The position numbers and the translations under genes are program-made. Shown one piece after another: positions 1 to 6,281 of a DNA stretch of 6,307 nt (its first letter is position 1; every line of letters starts with the position of its first letter). The notes under the pieces are model-generated. The model was not told where the DNA came from, searched no databases, and worked only from the letters and a program-made list of their open reading frames with translations. Source of the stretch: an uncultured Roseburia sp. (GTDB taxonomy: Bacteria; Bacillota; Clostridia; Lachnospirales; Lachnospiraceae); the NCBI GenBank assembly GCA_947384095.1, contig CANDFU010000110.1, positions 1 through 6,307 of the forward strand. Direction: 5' to 3'.

Positions 1-453
1 GTAGGGGCCGTCACGCTTGGCCCTGCGGCGGGAGCGATTCTGGGCGGCGTGTTTGGCGCCACCAGTTTTATCCAGTGTTTTGGAATGAGCGCCCTGGGAA
101 CGGTCCTTCTTGGGGTAAATCCGTTTTTTACGTTTCTGGTGTGTGTGCCCACCCGCATTCTGGAAGGGCTGCTCACGGGCTTATTATACCGTGGGCTCCG
201 GAAGGCAAAGGTGCCGGGCGGCGTGTCCGTGACGGTGGCCAGTCTCTGTTGTCCGGTCTTAAACACGGTATTTTTTATGGGGGCAATGGTAACACTGTTT
301 GCAGAGACCATGCGCGAGCAGTATGGGATGACGAAGGTGATTCCGTTTATCGTGGCGTCCGTGGGGGTAAACGGCGCGGTAGAGGCGGCTGCCTGTTTTG
401 TTATCGGAGCGGGAGTTACGCTTGCATTAAAAAAAGCGCTGCGGTATCATTAG
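1..453 (+). CDS. ECF transporter S component (5'-truncated by window edge)
   Basis: This is the C-terminal 150 residues of an integral membrane protein read in frame from base 1; the true start lies upstream, so the GTG at 49 is not the start. It resembles the substrate-binding S subunit of energy-coupling factor (ECF) importers, which bind a vitamin or other small molecule and work with a shared EcfT/EcfA module, not seen here. The visible part opens with a Gly/Ala-rich helix containing GPAAGAILGGVFG, then SFIQCFGMS, a VNPFFTFLVCVPTRILEGL segment, a short basic loop (YRGLRKAK), and further hydrophobic helices with an LNTVFFMG motif, ending in a basic tail. The NPFF and LNTVFF segments remind me of S components placed in the pantothenate-type group, but substrate assignment from sequence alone is weak. 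It ends in TAG 22 bases before mtnA, so the two are probably co-transcribed. Confident as an ECF-S membrane protein, not in its substrate. Confidence 0.8.
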   Translation, partial: VGAVTLGPAAGAILGGVFGATSFIQCFGMSALGTVLLGVNPFFTFLVCVPTRILEGLLTGLLYRGLRKAKVPGGVSVTVASLCCPVLNTVFFMGAMVTLFAETMREQYGMTKVIPFIVASVGVNGAVEAAACFVIGAGVTLALKKALRYH

Positions 454-457
454 AGGC

Positions 458-465
458 AGGGAGGA
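458..465 (+). promoter_or_regulatory. Ribosome binding site of mtnA
   Basis: AGGGAGGA lies 10 bases before the ATG at 476. The other in-frame ATG, at 506, is preceded only by an A-rich stretch without a Shine-Dalgarno match. This supports the start at 476, although the residues that align best with other MtnA proteins begin near the second Met (MDYDTVRLDE). Confidence 0.6.
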
Positions 466-475
466 TTCACGCGGC

Positions 476-1561
476 ATGAAACAACAGACAGAGAAAAAAA
501 ATATTATGGACTATGACACTGTCCGCCTCGACGAAGAAGCGTCTGCAGTTGTCATTCTTGATCAGACCAGGCTGCCCGGCGTGATCGAAGAGATCTCGCT
601 GCGGTCGGCAGAGGAACTGTATGAGGCGATCTATCTCCTGAAAGTCAGGGGGGCGCCCGCCATCGGCGTGGCTGCGGCGTTTGGAATCTATGTGCTGGCA
701 AAGCAGATTGAAGCTCTGGATCCGGATGCATTCTACCGGGAGTTTACAAGGCTTAAGGAATATCTGGAGTCCGCCAGGCCGACGGCCGTCAATTTAAGCT
801 GGGCATTAAACCGGATGCAGCGCGTCGCCTTCTCCCACAGGGGGAAAGCAACCGTGGACGTCGTCGCACATCTGAAAGAGGAGGCCGTGGCGATCTGGCA
901 GGAAGATATTGATGTCTGTAAAAAAATCGGAGAATACGGCCTTTCGCTGGTAAAGCCGGGAGACGGAATCCTTACACACTGTAACGCGGGCCAGCTGGCC
1001 ACGAGCAGATACGGGACGGCGACCGCTCCGATCTATCTGGGGCAGGAGCGCGGGTATCATTTCCGGGTATTTGCGGACGAGACACGGCCGCTTCTCCAGG
1101 GGGCGCGGCTGACGGCATATGAACTGATGGCGTCCGGTGTGGATGTGACGCTGATCTGCGACAATATGTCGGGGGCGGTGATGAAAAACGGCTGGGTTGA
1201 CGCGGTTTTTGTGGGGTGCGACCGTGTTGCGGCAAACGGGGATACCGCGAATAAAATCGGTACTTCCGTCGTGGCGGCGGTTGCGAAATACTACGGAATC
1301 CCGGTGTATGTCTGCGCGCCGACGTCCACGATTGATCCGGACACGCCGGACGGCGCGGCAATCCGGATTGAACAGCGCCCGGCGGAGGAAGTGACGGAAA
1401 TGTGGTATCGCAGACGCATGGCGCCGGAGGGCGTTAAGGTTTACAATCCGGCCTTTGATGTCACGGATCATGCGCTGATAGCCGGGATTGTCACGGAGTA
1501 TGGTATTGCGCGGGCGCCATATGAGATTTCGCTTGCGAAGCTCAAAGGCATGGCGGAATGA
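476..1561 (+). CDS. mtnA: S-methyl-5-thioribose-1-phosphate isomerase
   Basis: MtnA converts the aldose 5-methylthioribose-1-phosphate to the ketose 5-methylthioribulose-1-phosphate in the cytosol. The step recycles the sugar and sulfur moiety of methylthioadenosine, and in some bacteria a related 5-deoxyribose shunt uses it. The 361-residue length is normal or slightly long for this member of the eIF2B/MtnA fold. Visible motifs in order: KVRGAPAIG (56-64), THCNAGQLATSRYGTA (167-182) with the catalytic Cys169, ADETRPLLQGARLTAYEL (200-217), DNMSGAVM (229-236), VGCDRVAANGDTANKIGT (246-263) with the catalytic Asp249, PTSTID (282-287) and NPAFDVTDHALI (324-335). Catalytic roles are inferred from Bacillus MtnA. 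The DETRPLLQGARLTA block and Cys/Asp pair separate it from eIF2B subunits and ribose-1,5-bisphosphate isomerase. It reads CDR where ADR is usual, next to the catalytic Asp. No mtnK, mtnN or later salvage gene is in the window. The start at 476 rests on its ribosome binding site; the first ten residues are probably a non-conserved extension. Confidence 0.95.
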   Translation: MKQQTEKKNIMDYDTVRLDEEASAVVILDQTRLPGVIEEISLRSAEELYEAIYLLKVRGAPAIGVAAAFGIYVLAKQIEALDPDAFYREFTRLKEYLESARPTAVNLSWALNRMQRVAFSHRGKATVDVVAHLKEEAVAIWQEDIDVCKKIGEYGLSLVKPGDGILTHCNAGQLATSRYGTATAPIYLGQERGYHFRVFADETRPLLQGARLTAYELMASGVDVTLICDNMSGAVMKNGWVDAVFVGCDRVAANGDTANKIGTSVVAAVAKYYGIPVYVCAPTSTIDPDTPDGAAIRIEQRPAEEVTEMWYRRRMAPEGVKVYNPAFDVTDHALIAGIVTEYGIARAPYEISLAKLKGMAE

Positions 1562-1615
1562 TCCGGGAGCGCCGCACAGGACGGGATCATACAGAATCAG
1601 TATAAAACAGAACAG

Positions 1616-1626
1616 AAAAAGGAGGG
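1616..1626 (+). promoter_or_regulatory. Ribosome binding site of the Mrp-family ATPase gene
   Basis: AAAAAGGAGGG ends 7 bases before the ATG at 1634, a near-ideal Shine-Dalgarno sequence. It fixes the start that includes the cysteine-rich N-terminus, instead of the internal Met at residue 37 (MNAFSNIRK), where many shorter Mrp proteins would begin. Confidence 0.7.
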
Positions 1627-1633
1627 CACGAAA

Positions 1634-2488
1634 ATGCCGGAAAACAGTAACTGCAGCGGCGCCTCCACCTGCTCGAGAGAGAGCTGTGAGGGGTGTTCTG
1701 GTAACCAGAAAGGAAGTGGAGGCGGCATCGCAAAAGAGCCGATGAACGCATTTTCCAATATCAGAAAAGTAATCGGCATCGTCAGTGGAAAGGGAGGTGT
1801 CGGCAAATCTTTTGTGACGGCTTCTCTGGCCTGTGCAATGCGCGCAGCCGGTCATAAGGTGGGCATTCTGGACGCCGATATCACGGGGCCGTCCATTCCG
1901 AAAATGTTCGGCGTCCACGGAAAGGTATGCGGCGGGGAACAGGGAATGATACCGATGGAGGCGGATAACGGCATAAAGCTGATGTCCATCAACCTGCTCT
2001 TAGACGACGAGGAAGCGCCTGTCATCTGGCGGGGGCCCGTGATTGCCGGTGTTGTGAAACAGTTCTGGAACGAGACGGCATGGGGAGAGCTTGACGAACT
2101 GATTGTGGACATGCCTCCGGGAACCGGGGATGTGCCGCTGACGGTGTTTCAGTCTCTTCCGGTGGACGGTATTGTAATTGTGACGTCTCCGCAGGAGCTG
2201 GTGCAGATGATTGTGAAAAAGGCTTATCATATGGCGGAGATGATGCAGATCCCCGTGCTGGGGATTGTGGAAAATTTCAGTTATTTAAAATGCCCGGACT
2301 GCGGGAAAGAGATCAGGCTGTTTGGCGAGAGCAGGATTGATGCTGTCGCGCAGGAGCTGAAGATTCCGGTTCTGGCAAAAATACCGCTTGATCCCGACTA
2401 TGCGCAGAAAGCAGACAGCGGCGCCATCGCCGGAGTGCGGCATTCGTATCTGGACGCTGCGGCGGAGCAGATAAAGAGCATAAAGTAG
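1634..2488 (+). CDS. mrp: Mrp/NBP35-family ATP-binding Fe-S cluster carrier
   Basis: This is a cytosolic deviant P-loop ATPase of the Mrp/ApbC/NBP35 family, which binds a [4Fe-4S] cluster, usually as a dimer, and passes it to apo-proteins. The 284 residues show a Cys-rich, Ser/Gly-rich N-terminus (Cys7, 13, 18, 21; residues 1-31). Then come the deviant Walker A SGKGGVGKS (51-59) with the signature lysine, the Walker A' segment ILDADITGPSIP (78-89), IWRGPV (131-136), the switch II motif DMPPGTGD (159-166), TSPQELV (184-190), and the C-terminal CPDC (220-223) expected to ligate the bridging cluster. The N-terminal cysteines recall the extra cluster site of eukaryotic Nbp35 but have a different spacing; a cluster there is inference. 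There is no N-terminal DUF59/MIP18 domain, unlike the longer Mrp form. It follows mtnA after 72 bases. MinD/ParA-type proteins share the P-loop but lack CPXC. Confidence 0.93.
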   Translation: MPENSNCSGASTCSRESCEGCSGNQKGSGGGIAKEPMNAFSNIRKVIGIVSGKGGVGKSFVTASLACAMRAAGHKVGILDADITGPSIPKMFGVHGKVCGGEQGMIPMEADNGIKLMSINLLLDDEEAPVIWRGPVIAGVVKQFWNETAWGELDELIVDMPPGTGDVPLTVFQSLPVDGIVIVTSPQELVQMIVKKAYHMAEMMQIPVLGIVENFSYLKCPDCGKEIRLFGESRIDAVAQELKIPVLAKIPLDPDYAQKADSGAIAGVRHSYLDAAAEQIKSIK

Positions 2489-2494
2489 GTGAGG

Positions 2495-2529
2495 AGCCGG
2501 GTTATTTCGAGTATCGCGATAGCCCGGCT
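2495..2529 (+). other. Strong intergenic RNA hairpin
   Basis: The arms AGCCGGGTTAT (2495-2505) and ATAGCCCGGCT (2519-2529) pair over 11 positions, ten Watson-Crick and one G-U. They enclose a 13-base loop that can form a small inner CGA/TCG stem. The hairpin lies 6 bases after the mrp stop and 10 bases before the ribosome binding site of the next gene. Only three T residues follow, then AGAG, so it lacks the U-tract of a standard intrinsic terminator. It may be an RNA-stability or processing element, a weak attenuator, or a Rho-independent terminator of low efficiency; the pairing is seen, the role is not known. Confidence 0.6.
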
Positions 2530-2539
2530 TTAGAGCGTT

Positions 2540-2546
2540 GGAGGGG
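2540..2546 (+). promoter_or_regulatory. Ribosome binding site of the 231-residue unknown gene
   Basis: GGAGGGG stands 5 bases before the ATG at 2552. The alternative in-frame ATG at 2570 has only a weak GCGAGGGCG upstream, so 2552 is preferred. Confidence 0.6.
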
Positions 2547-2551
2547 TTGGG

Positions 2552-3247
2552 ATGCGAAGTGCGAGGGCGATGGCCCACAGAAGAGCAAAAGACATCAAAA
2601 ATGATGTGAAGCAGCTCAAAAAGGAACTTATAAGCGCGGGCTGCGAAAAGGGCATGGTAAACGAGGCCGTGAAGGAGTTTGGGGAAGTTCTGGAGCTGGG
2701 AGGAAGCGTCGGGACGGCGTACCGTGAGGCGAGGGAACATCTCGGCCGTGCGAGCGCGGCGATCGGGGTTATTCTGAAATGCATGGAGGAAAGAGATCCT
2801 GCGGAGGTACGGGACTATCTCGAGGGGCTGGCCGTCGAGCTGGAACAGGGGTGCCACGAGTGCCTGATCCAGAGCGACGATCAGGACTATCTGTCTTCCG
2901 TCCGGTGCTTAAAGCGGATGACGTCAGAAGGGGCGCAGTCGGACCGCGGGGGTATGGCTTTTGTCATGCTGCGCAGCGAGCTGGAAAATATCGGGGCGGT
3001 GCTTGCCGATGTTCTTGGTTTTGGCGTGCCGGATTTCTTTGCGCTGGCTTATTTTTTCCGGAGGGGAGATAAGGACAGCCTAAAGGAGATGGAGAATGAA
3101 CAGAGGAATACATATGTGCTTGCATTTACAAAAGAACATTTTCTGGACGCTTTTTTAAAAGAGTGCGGCCGGGCCGGCGTGGGAGCGCGGGTACAGGAGA
3201 TGATCCGCAGACATATTTACGGAGAGCAGGTCGGGCAGGAGCAGTGA
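2552..3247 (+). CDS. Uncharacterised helical protein with a CHEC motif
   Basis: I do not recognise a family. The product is 231 residues, charged, without a signal peptide or a clear membrane span, and appears mainly alpha-helical. The N-terminus (1-30) is rich in Lys/Arg (RRAKDIKNDVKQLKKEL) and is followed by amphipathic helices to about residue 100. There are six cysteines (31, 77, 101, 104, 119, 205); Cys101 and Cys104 form CHEC, a possible but unproven metal or redox pair. A more hydrophobic stretch, IGAVLADVLGFGVPDFFALAYFF (147-169), may be a buried helix pair. The C-terminal third is again helical and ends in a polar tail. Its codon use and base composition resemble the neighbours, it has a good ribosome binding site, and it fits tightly between mrp and the peptidase gene (27 bases to the next start), which argues that it is real. 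Its position suggests co-expression with the peptidase but does not reveal a function. Confidence 0.8.
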   Translation: MRSARAMAHRRAKDIKNDVKQLKKELISAGCEKGMVNEAVKEFGEVLELGGSVGTAYREAREHLGRASAAIGVILKCMEERDPAEVRDYLEGLAVELEQGCHECLIQSDDQDYLSSVRCLKRMTSEGAQSDRGGMAFVMLRSELENIGAVLADVLGFGVPDFFALAYFFRRGDKDSLKEMENEQRNTYVLAFTKEHFLDAFLKECGRAGVGARVQEMIRRHIYGEQVGQEQ

Positions 3248-3260
3248 AAAGCAGATGAAC

Positions 3261-3265
3261 GGAGG
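3261..3265 (+). promoter_or_regulatory. Ribosome binding site of the oligoendopeptidase gene
   Basis: GGAGG precedes the ATG at 3275 by 9 bases and lies within the 27-base gap after the preceding stop codon, which suggests translation within a polycistronic message. Confidence 0.6.
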
Positions 3266-3274
3266 AAAACGAAC

Positions 3275-5026
3275 ATGAAAACGGAGTGGATACTGGACGT
3301 CATTTATATGGGATTGGACGATCCTGCCTATGCGGCGGACGTAGCGTCGCTGGAAAAACAGATCGCAACACTGGAACAGGAGGTGTATCGTGCGGGCGAT
3401 ATGGGAGATAAAGAGGCGGTGGAAGTGCTTCTTGCGCCCATGGAGGAGATGGAGAGGCTTTTCCGTCAGCTCGGCCTGTACTTAGGACTGCGCCAGTCGG
3501 TCGACACGGAGGACGGCGACATTATGGCGGCAACCAACCGTCTGCGCAGGATAATGGCGAAAGCGGCTCCGGTGCAGTCGGCGGCAAAAAAAGCACTGGC
3601 CGGGATACCGGATGTCGACGCGCTGGCAGAGGAGAGCGGGATTGTGCGCGCCTATTCTTTCCTGTTAAAGGAAAATCAGAAGGAGGCGCGTCATCTTCTG
3701 GACGATGCGGTGGAAGAAATGATCTCGTCGATGAACATGACGGGCGGTGCGGCCTGGGGACAGTTGTCCTCATTTCTGATGTCGACGCTCGCGGTGGATT
3801 ACAAAGGGGAGACGTCAACGCTGTCTGAGATACGGAATCTGGCATACAGCCCCGACGGGGAGATCCGCAGGGCGGCTTATGAGGCGGAGCTTGCGGCTTA
3901 CCACAAGATTGAGGATGCGATGGCGTTTTCCATGAATCACATTAAGGCACAGGTTGCAATGCTGTGTGAGAAAAGAGGGTATGCGTCGCCGCTTGCGATG
4001 ACGCTTGCGGAGGCAAGGATGAGCCGCGGGACGCTCGACGCAATGCTCGGCGCGATCGAGGAATATCTGCCGGTATTCCGCAGATACCTGAAAAAGAAAG
4101 GCGAGGCGCTGGGACATGCAGACGGGCTGCCCTGGTATGAATTGTTTGCGCCGCTGGGGGAGGCGGGTACGACTTATTCCCTCGCGGAAGCGAAGCGGTA
4201 TCTGTTGAACAGCTTTGTACAGTTTACGCCCGATATGGCGGATCTGATGGCGGAGGCGTTCGACGAAGGATGGATTGATTTTTATCCCAGAAAAGGCAAG
4301 GAAGGAGGCGCTTTCTGCGCCGGTGTGCCGGGGCTTAAGCAGAGCCGTATTCTGACGAACTATGACGGTAATTTCGGGTCGATCGGGACGCTGGCACATG
4401 AACTCGGCCATGCCTATCATAACCGGCAGCTTGAGGGACAGCGGCCGATGAACCAGGATTATCCGATGCCGGTTGCGGAGACGGCCTCCACATTCAACGA
4501 AATACATCTGGTCAGATCGGCATTAAAGGACGCGGAAGGCGCAGAGCGCATACGGCTTCTGGAAAATGATCTGATGGAGCGGACGCAGTGCATTGTGGAC
4601 ATCTATTCCCGCTATCTGTTTGAGACGGCCGTTTTTGAGCAGGGGCAGGAAACGTTTCTGATGGCGGCGGATTTGAAAAAGCTGATGACGGAGGCCCAGA
4701 AGAAGGCGTATGGGGAGGGGCTTGACGCAGATTATCTGCACCCTTATATGTGGGCCTGCAAGAGCCATTATTACAGCGAGGAGCTGAGTTTTTATAATTT
4801 TCCATATGCGTTCGGCGCCCTGTTTGCAATCGGTCTTTATGGTCTGTTTCAGAAAGAAGGAGAAGGCTTTGTACCAAAATACAAGGCGATGCTGGCGGCG
4901 ACGCCGTGCTGCAGTGTGGAGGATGCCGGGGCGATGATGGGCGTGGATCTTGAGGACGCGGCATTCTGGAGAGAGGGACTTGCGCAGATTGCGGATATGG
5001 TCGAAGAGTTCTGTGATCTGGTGTGA
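3275..5026 (+). CDS. M3-family oligoendopeptidase (PepF-like)
   Basis: This is a zinc metallopeptidase expected to cut short peptides in the cytosol; no signal peptide is visible. At 583 residues it is full length for the PepF/M3B group. The N-terminal helical region (about 1-110) resembles the oligopeptidase F N-domain. It is followed by the conserved helical segment LSEIRNLAYSPDGEIRRAAY (183-202) and DGLPWYELFAP (283-293), then the catalytic core. The zinc site is GTLAHELGHAYH (371-382): His375 and His379 are ligands and Glu376 is the catalytic base. By comparison with thimet oligopeptidase, Glu402 in VAETAST should be the third ligand, with Glu409 seven residues further as the second conserved acid. 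The late block YMWACKSHYY (491-500) plus FYNFPYAFGALF (506-517) carries the His/Tyr residues that bind substrate in this family. That wording fits the pepF/M3 clade better than classical lactococcal PepF. All catalytic residues are present. The gene sits 27 bases after the unknown gene and 25 bases before the transporter gene. Confidence 0.95.
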   Translation: MKTEWILDVIYMGLDDPAYAADVASLEKQIATLEQEVYRAGDMGDKEAVEVLLAPMEEMERLFRQLGLYLGLRQSVDTEDGDIMAATNRLRRIMAKAAPVQSAAKKALAGIPDVDALAEESGIVRAYSFLLKENQKEARHLLDDAVEEMISSMNMTGGAAWGQLSSFLMSTLAVDYKGETSTLSEIRNLAYSPDGEIRRAAYEAELAAYHKIEDAMAFSMNHIKAQVAMLCEKRGYASPLAMTLAEARMSRGTLDAMLGAIEEYLPVFRRYLKKKGEALGHADGLPWYELFAPLGEAGTTYSLAEAKRYLLNSFVQFTPDMADLMAEAFDEGWIDFYPRKGKEGGAFCAGVPGLKQSRILTNYDGNFGSIGTLAHELGHAYHNRQLEGQRPMNQDYPMPVAETASTFNEIHLVRSALKDAEGAERIRLLENDLMERTQCIVDIYSRYLFETAVFEQGQETFLMAADLKKLMTEAQKKAYGEGLDADYLHPYMWACKSHYYSEELSFYNFPYAFGALFAIGLYGLFQKEGEGFVPKYKAMLAATPCCSVEDAGAMMGVDLEDAAFWREGLAQIADMVEEFCDLV

Positions 5027-5039
5027 CAGGCGGGGGATA

Positions 5040-5045
5040 AAGGAG
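5040..5045 (+). promoter_or_regulatory. Ribosome binding site that sets the MFS start
   Basis: AAGGAG lies 6 bases before the ATG at 5052. The reading frame is open back to an ATG at 4950, but that would overlap the peptidase gene by 77 bases and add a 34-residue basic, non-membrane leader. The site at 5040 makes 5052 the likely start. Confidence 0.75.
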
Positions 5046-5051
5046 AGAAAA

Positions 5052-6281
5052 ATGGATTTTTTAAAAGATCCGAAGAAAAAGAAGCAGTTCTGCTACAGTT
5101 ACGGGGCGTTTGTACTCAACGGAATGCTGGCGCTCTCCATCGGTTCGCTGCTCCCGTTTGTACGGGACGCGCGGGGGCTGGATTATGCGTTCTGCGGCCT
5201 GATCGTCAGTCTGCATTCGGTCGGAAATCTGATCTCAAGCTTTGCGGCGGGAACGCTGCCCGTCTGGATCGGAAGGAAAAAGAGTATCCTGATGTTTAAT
5301 TTCTTTTATGCCTTTTCCTATCTTCTGCTGATTTTTGGCCGGGGAAGACTGGGACTGGCGCTGGCGTTTACAATGACGGGGCTGGCCAGAGGGGCGACGA
5401 GCAATTTCTGTAATACGGTGATCAACCGTCTTGCGCCGGGAAAGGCCTCGATTATCAACGGTCTGCACGCAATGTTTTCGATCGGCGCGTTCTTTTTTCC
5501 GATCTTCCTGATGATCCTGACTGCGCGGGATGCAGGGCGGTGGACGTATGCCTGCTGGTTTCTGGCGGCGATGGGGGTGGTAAGCTGGCTTCTGTATTTT
5601 GGAATGCCGGAAGAAGAGAGCGGTCCCGGCGAGAAAAAGGGCGCGGGAAGCGGTTTCGGATTTTTTAAGGAACCGCTGTTTCTGCTGTGTACGGGGACAT
5701 TGTTTTTTTATCTCTGTGCGGAGCAGGGCGTGATCGGCTGGATGATCACTTATTTTAAGGATACGGGCCTTCTGAATGCCTCGCTGTCACAGATTACGGC
5801 GAGCATTCTCTGGGTCATGATTCTGGCGGGCAGACTGACGACGGCATGGCTTTCCACAAAGGTGCCAAAGGGTAAGCTTCTTCTTCTGATGGGGCTGGGA
5901 CTGGTATTCTTTTTCTTCCTGCTGATTTCCAGTACGGATACGGTGTGGATTGTGGCCGGCATTCTTGGATTCGGGTACAGTATGGCGGGGGTTTACCCTA
6001 CGACGGTTTCTTTTGCCGGAGCGATTATCGAGAAATATGCGGTTGCGTGGAGCTTTATGCTGACGATGGCGAGCATCGGGTCGATTGTCATGCCGTCCGT
6101 GATCGGAAAGATCGCGGAGACCACAGGCATTTTTGCAGGAATGAGTTCGATTATGGCCGTTCTTTTTGTGGATATGGCGTTTATCATCGGACTGGTCGCC
6201 TATACGAAAAAATACCCGGAAAACAGGCCGGGACAGGGGGAAATATATGAAGACAGAAAAAAATCAGAGATGGATTTTTAA
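5052..6281 (+). CDS. Major facilitator superfamily transporter
   Basis: This is a 409-residue cytoplasmic-membrane permease with about 12 predicted membrane helices, near 14-36, 46-70, 77-97, 101-119, 135-157, 165-184, 208-225, 245-266, 275-293, 297-320, 331-351 and 362-384. The two six-helix halves are joined by a charged loop (186-207, rich in Glu, Gly and Lys). The short N-terminus is basic (KDPKKKKQF). The loop 2-3 signature appears as GTLPVWIGRKK (67-77): the basic end of MFS motif A is kept but the usual acidic residue is absent. The segment NGLHAMFSIGAFFFP (136-150) and the glycine-rich GILGFGYSMAGVYPT (303-317) resemble sugar-type permeases of the fucose:H+ symporter group, so a sugar or similar polar solute is possible but unproven. 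The polar tail ends in KKSEMDF. The next gene starts 35 bases before this one stops, which suggests translational coupling. Confidence 0.9.
   Translation: MDFLKDPKKKKQFCYSYGAFVLNGMLALSIGSLLPFVRDARGLDYAFCGLIVSLHSVGNLISSFAAGTLPVWIGRKKSILMFNFFYAFSYLLLIFGRGRLGLALAFTMTGLARGATSNFCNTVINRLAPGKASIINGLHAMFSIGAFFFPIFLMILTARDAGRWTYACWFLAAMGVVSWLLYFGMPEEESGPGEKKGAGSGFGFFKEPLFLLCTGTLFFYLCAEQGVIGWMITYFKDTGLLNASLSQITASILWVMILAGRLTTAWLSTKVPKGKLLLLMGLGLVFFFFLLISSTDTVWIVAGILGFGYSMAGVYPTTVSFAGAIIEKYAVAWSFMLTMASIGSIVMPSVIGKIAETTGIFAGMSSIMAVLFVDMAFIIGLVAYTKKYPENRPGQGEIYEDRKKSEMDF
6235..6240 (+). promoter_or_regulatory. Ribosome binding site of the 3' partial gene
   Basis: AGGGGG, 6 bases before the ATG at 6247, lies inside the end of the transporter coding sequence. 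It is the main support for a gene beginning here. Confidence 0.5.

Noticed and set aside
75..479. Plus-strand frame overlapping the ECF S component in another frame
   Set aside because: The overlapping frame 1 reads as a coherent membrane protein. This one gives a Gly/Arg-rich product without a domain.
1601..1606. TATAAA as a possible -10 promoter box before mrp
   Set aside because: No TTGACA-like -35 element lies at the right distance upstream, and the match sits in A-rich leader sequence just before the ribosome binding site. A promoter here is possible but not supported.
1562..1633. Possible terminator or riboswitch in the 72-base gap after mtnA
   Set aside because: I found only a weak GATC-flanked pairing and short ACAGA repeats, with no stable stem followed by a T run, and the gap is too short for a known riboswitch class.
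806..1918. Long minus-strand open frame of 370 codons across mtnA and mrp
   Set aside because: It runs antisense to two genes with clear family motifs and crosses their boundary. Its translation is Arg/His-rich without a recognisable domain, the usual shadow of GC-rich coding DNA.
3815..4507. Minus-strand open frame of 230 codons inside the peptidase gene
   Set aside because: It is fully antisense to conserved M3 peptidase sequence, including the HEXXH region, and its product is Arg-rich and unlike any known protein.
4950..5051. Upstream extension of the MFS transporter gene to the ATG at 4950
   Set aside because: It would overlap the peptidase gene by 77 bases and add a non-family basic leader, while the ATG at 5052 has a good ribosome binding site and starts a normal MFS N-terminus.
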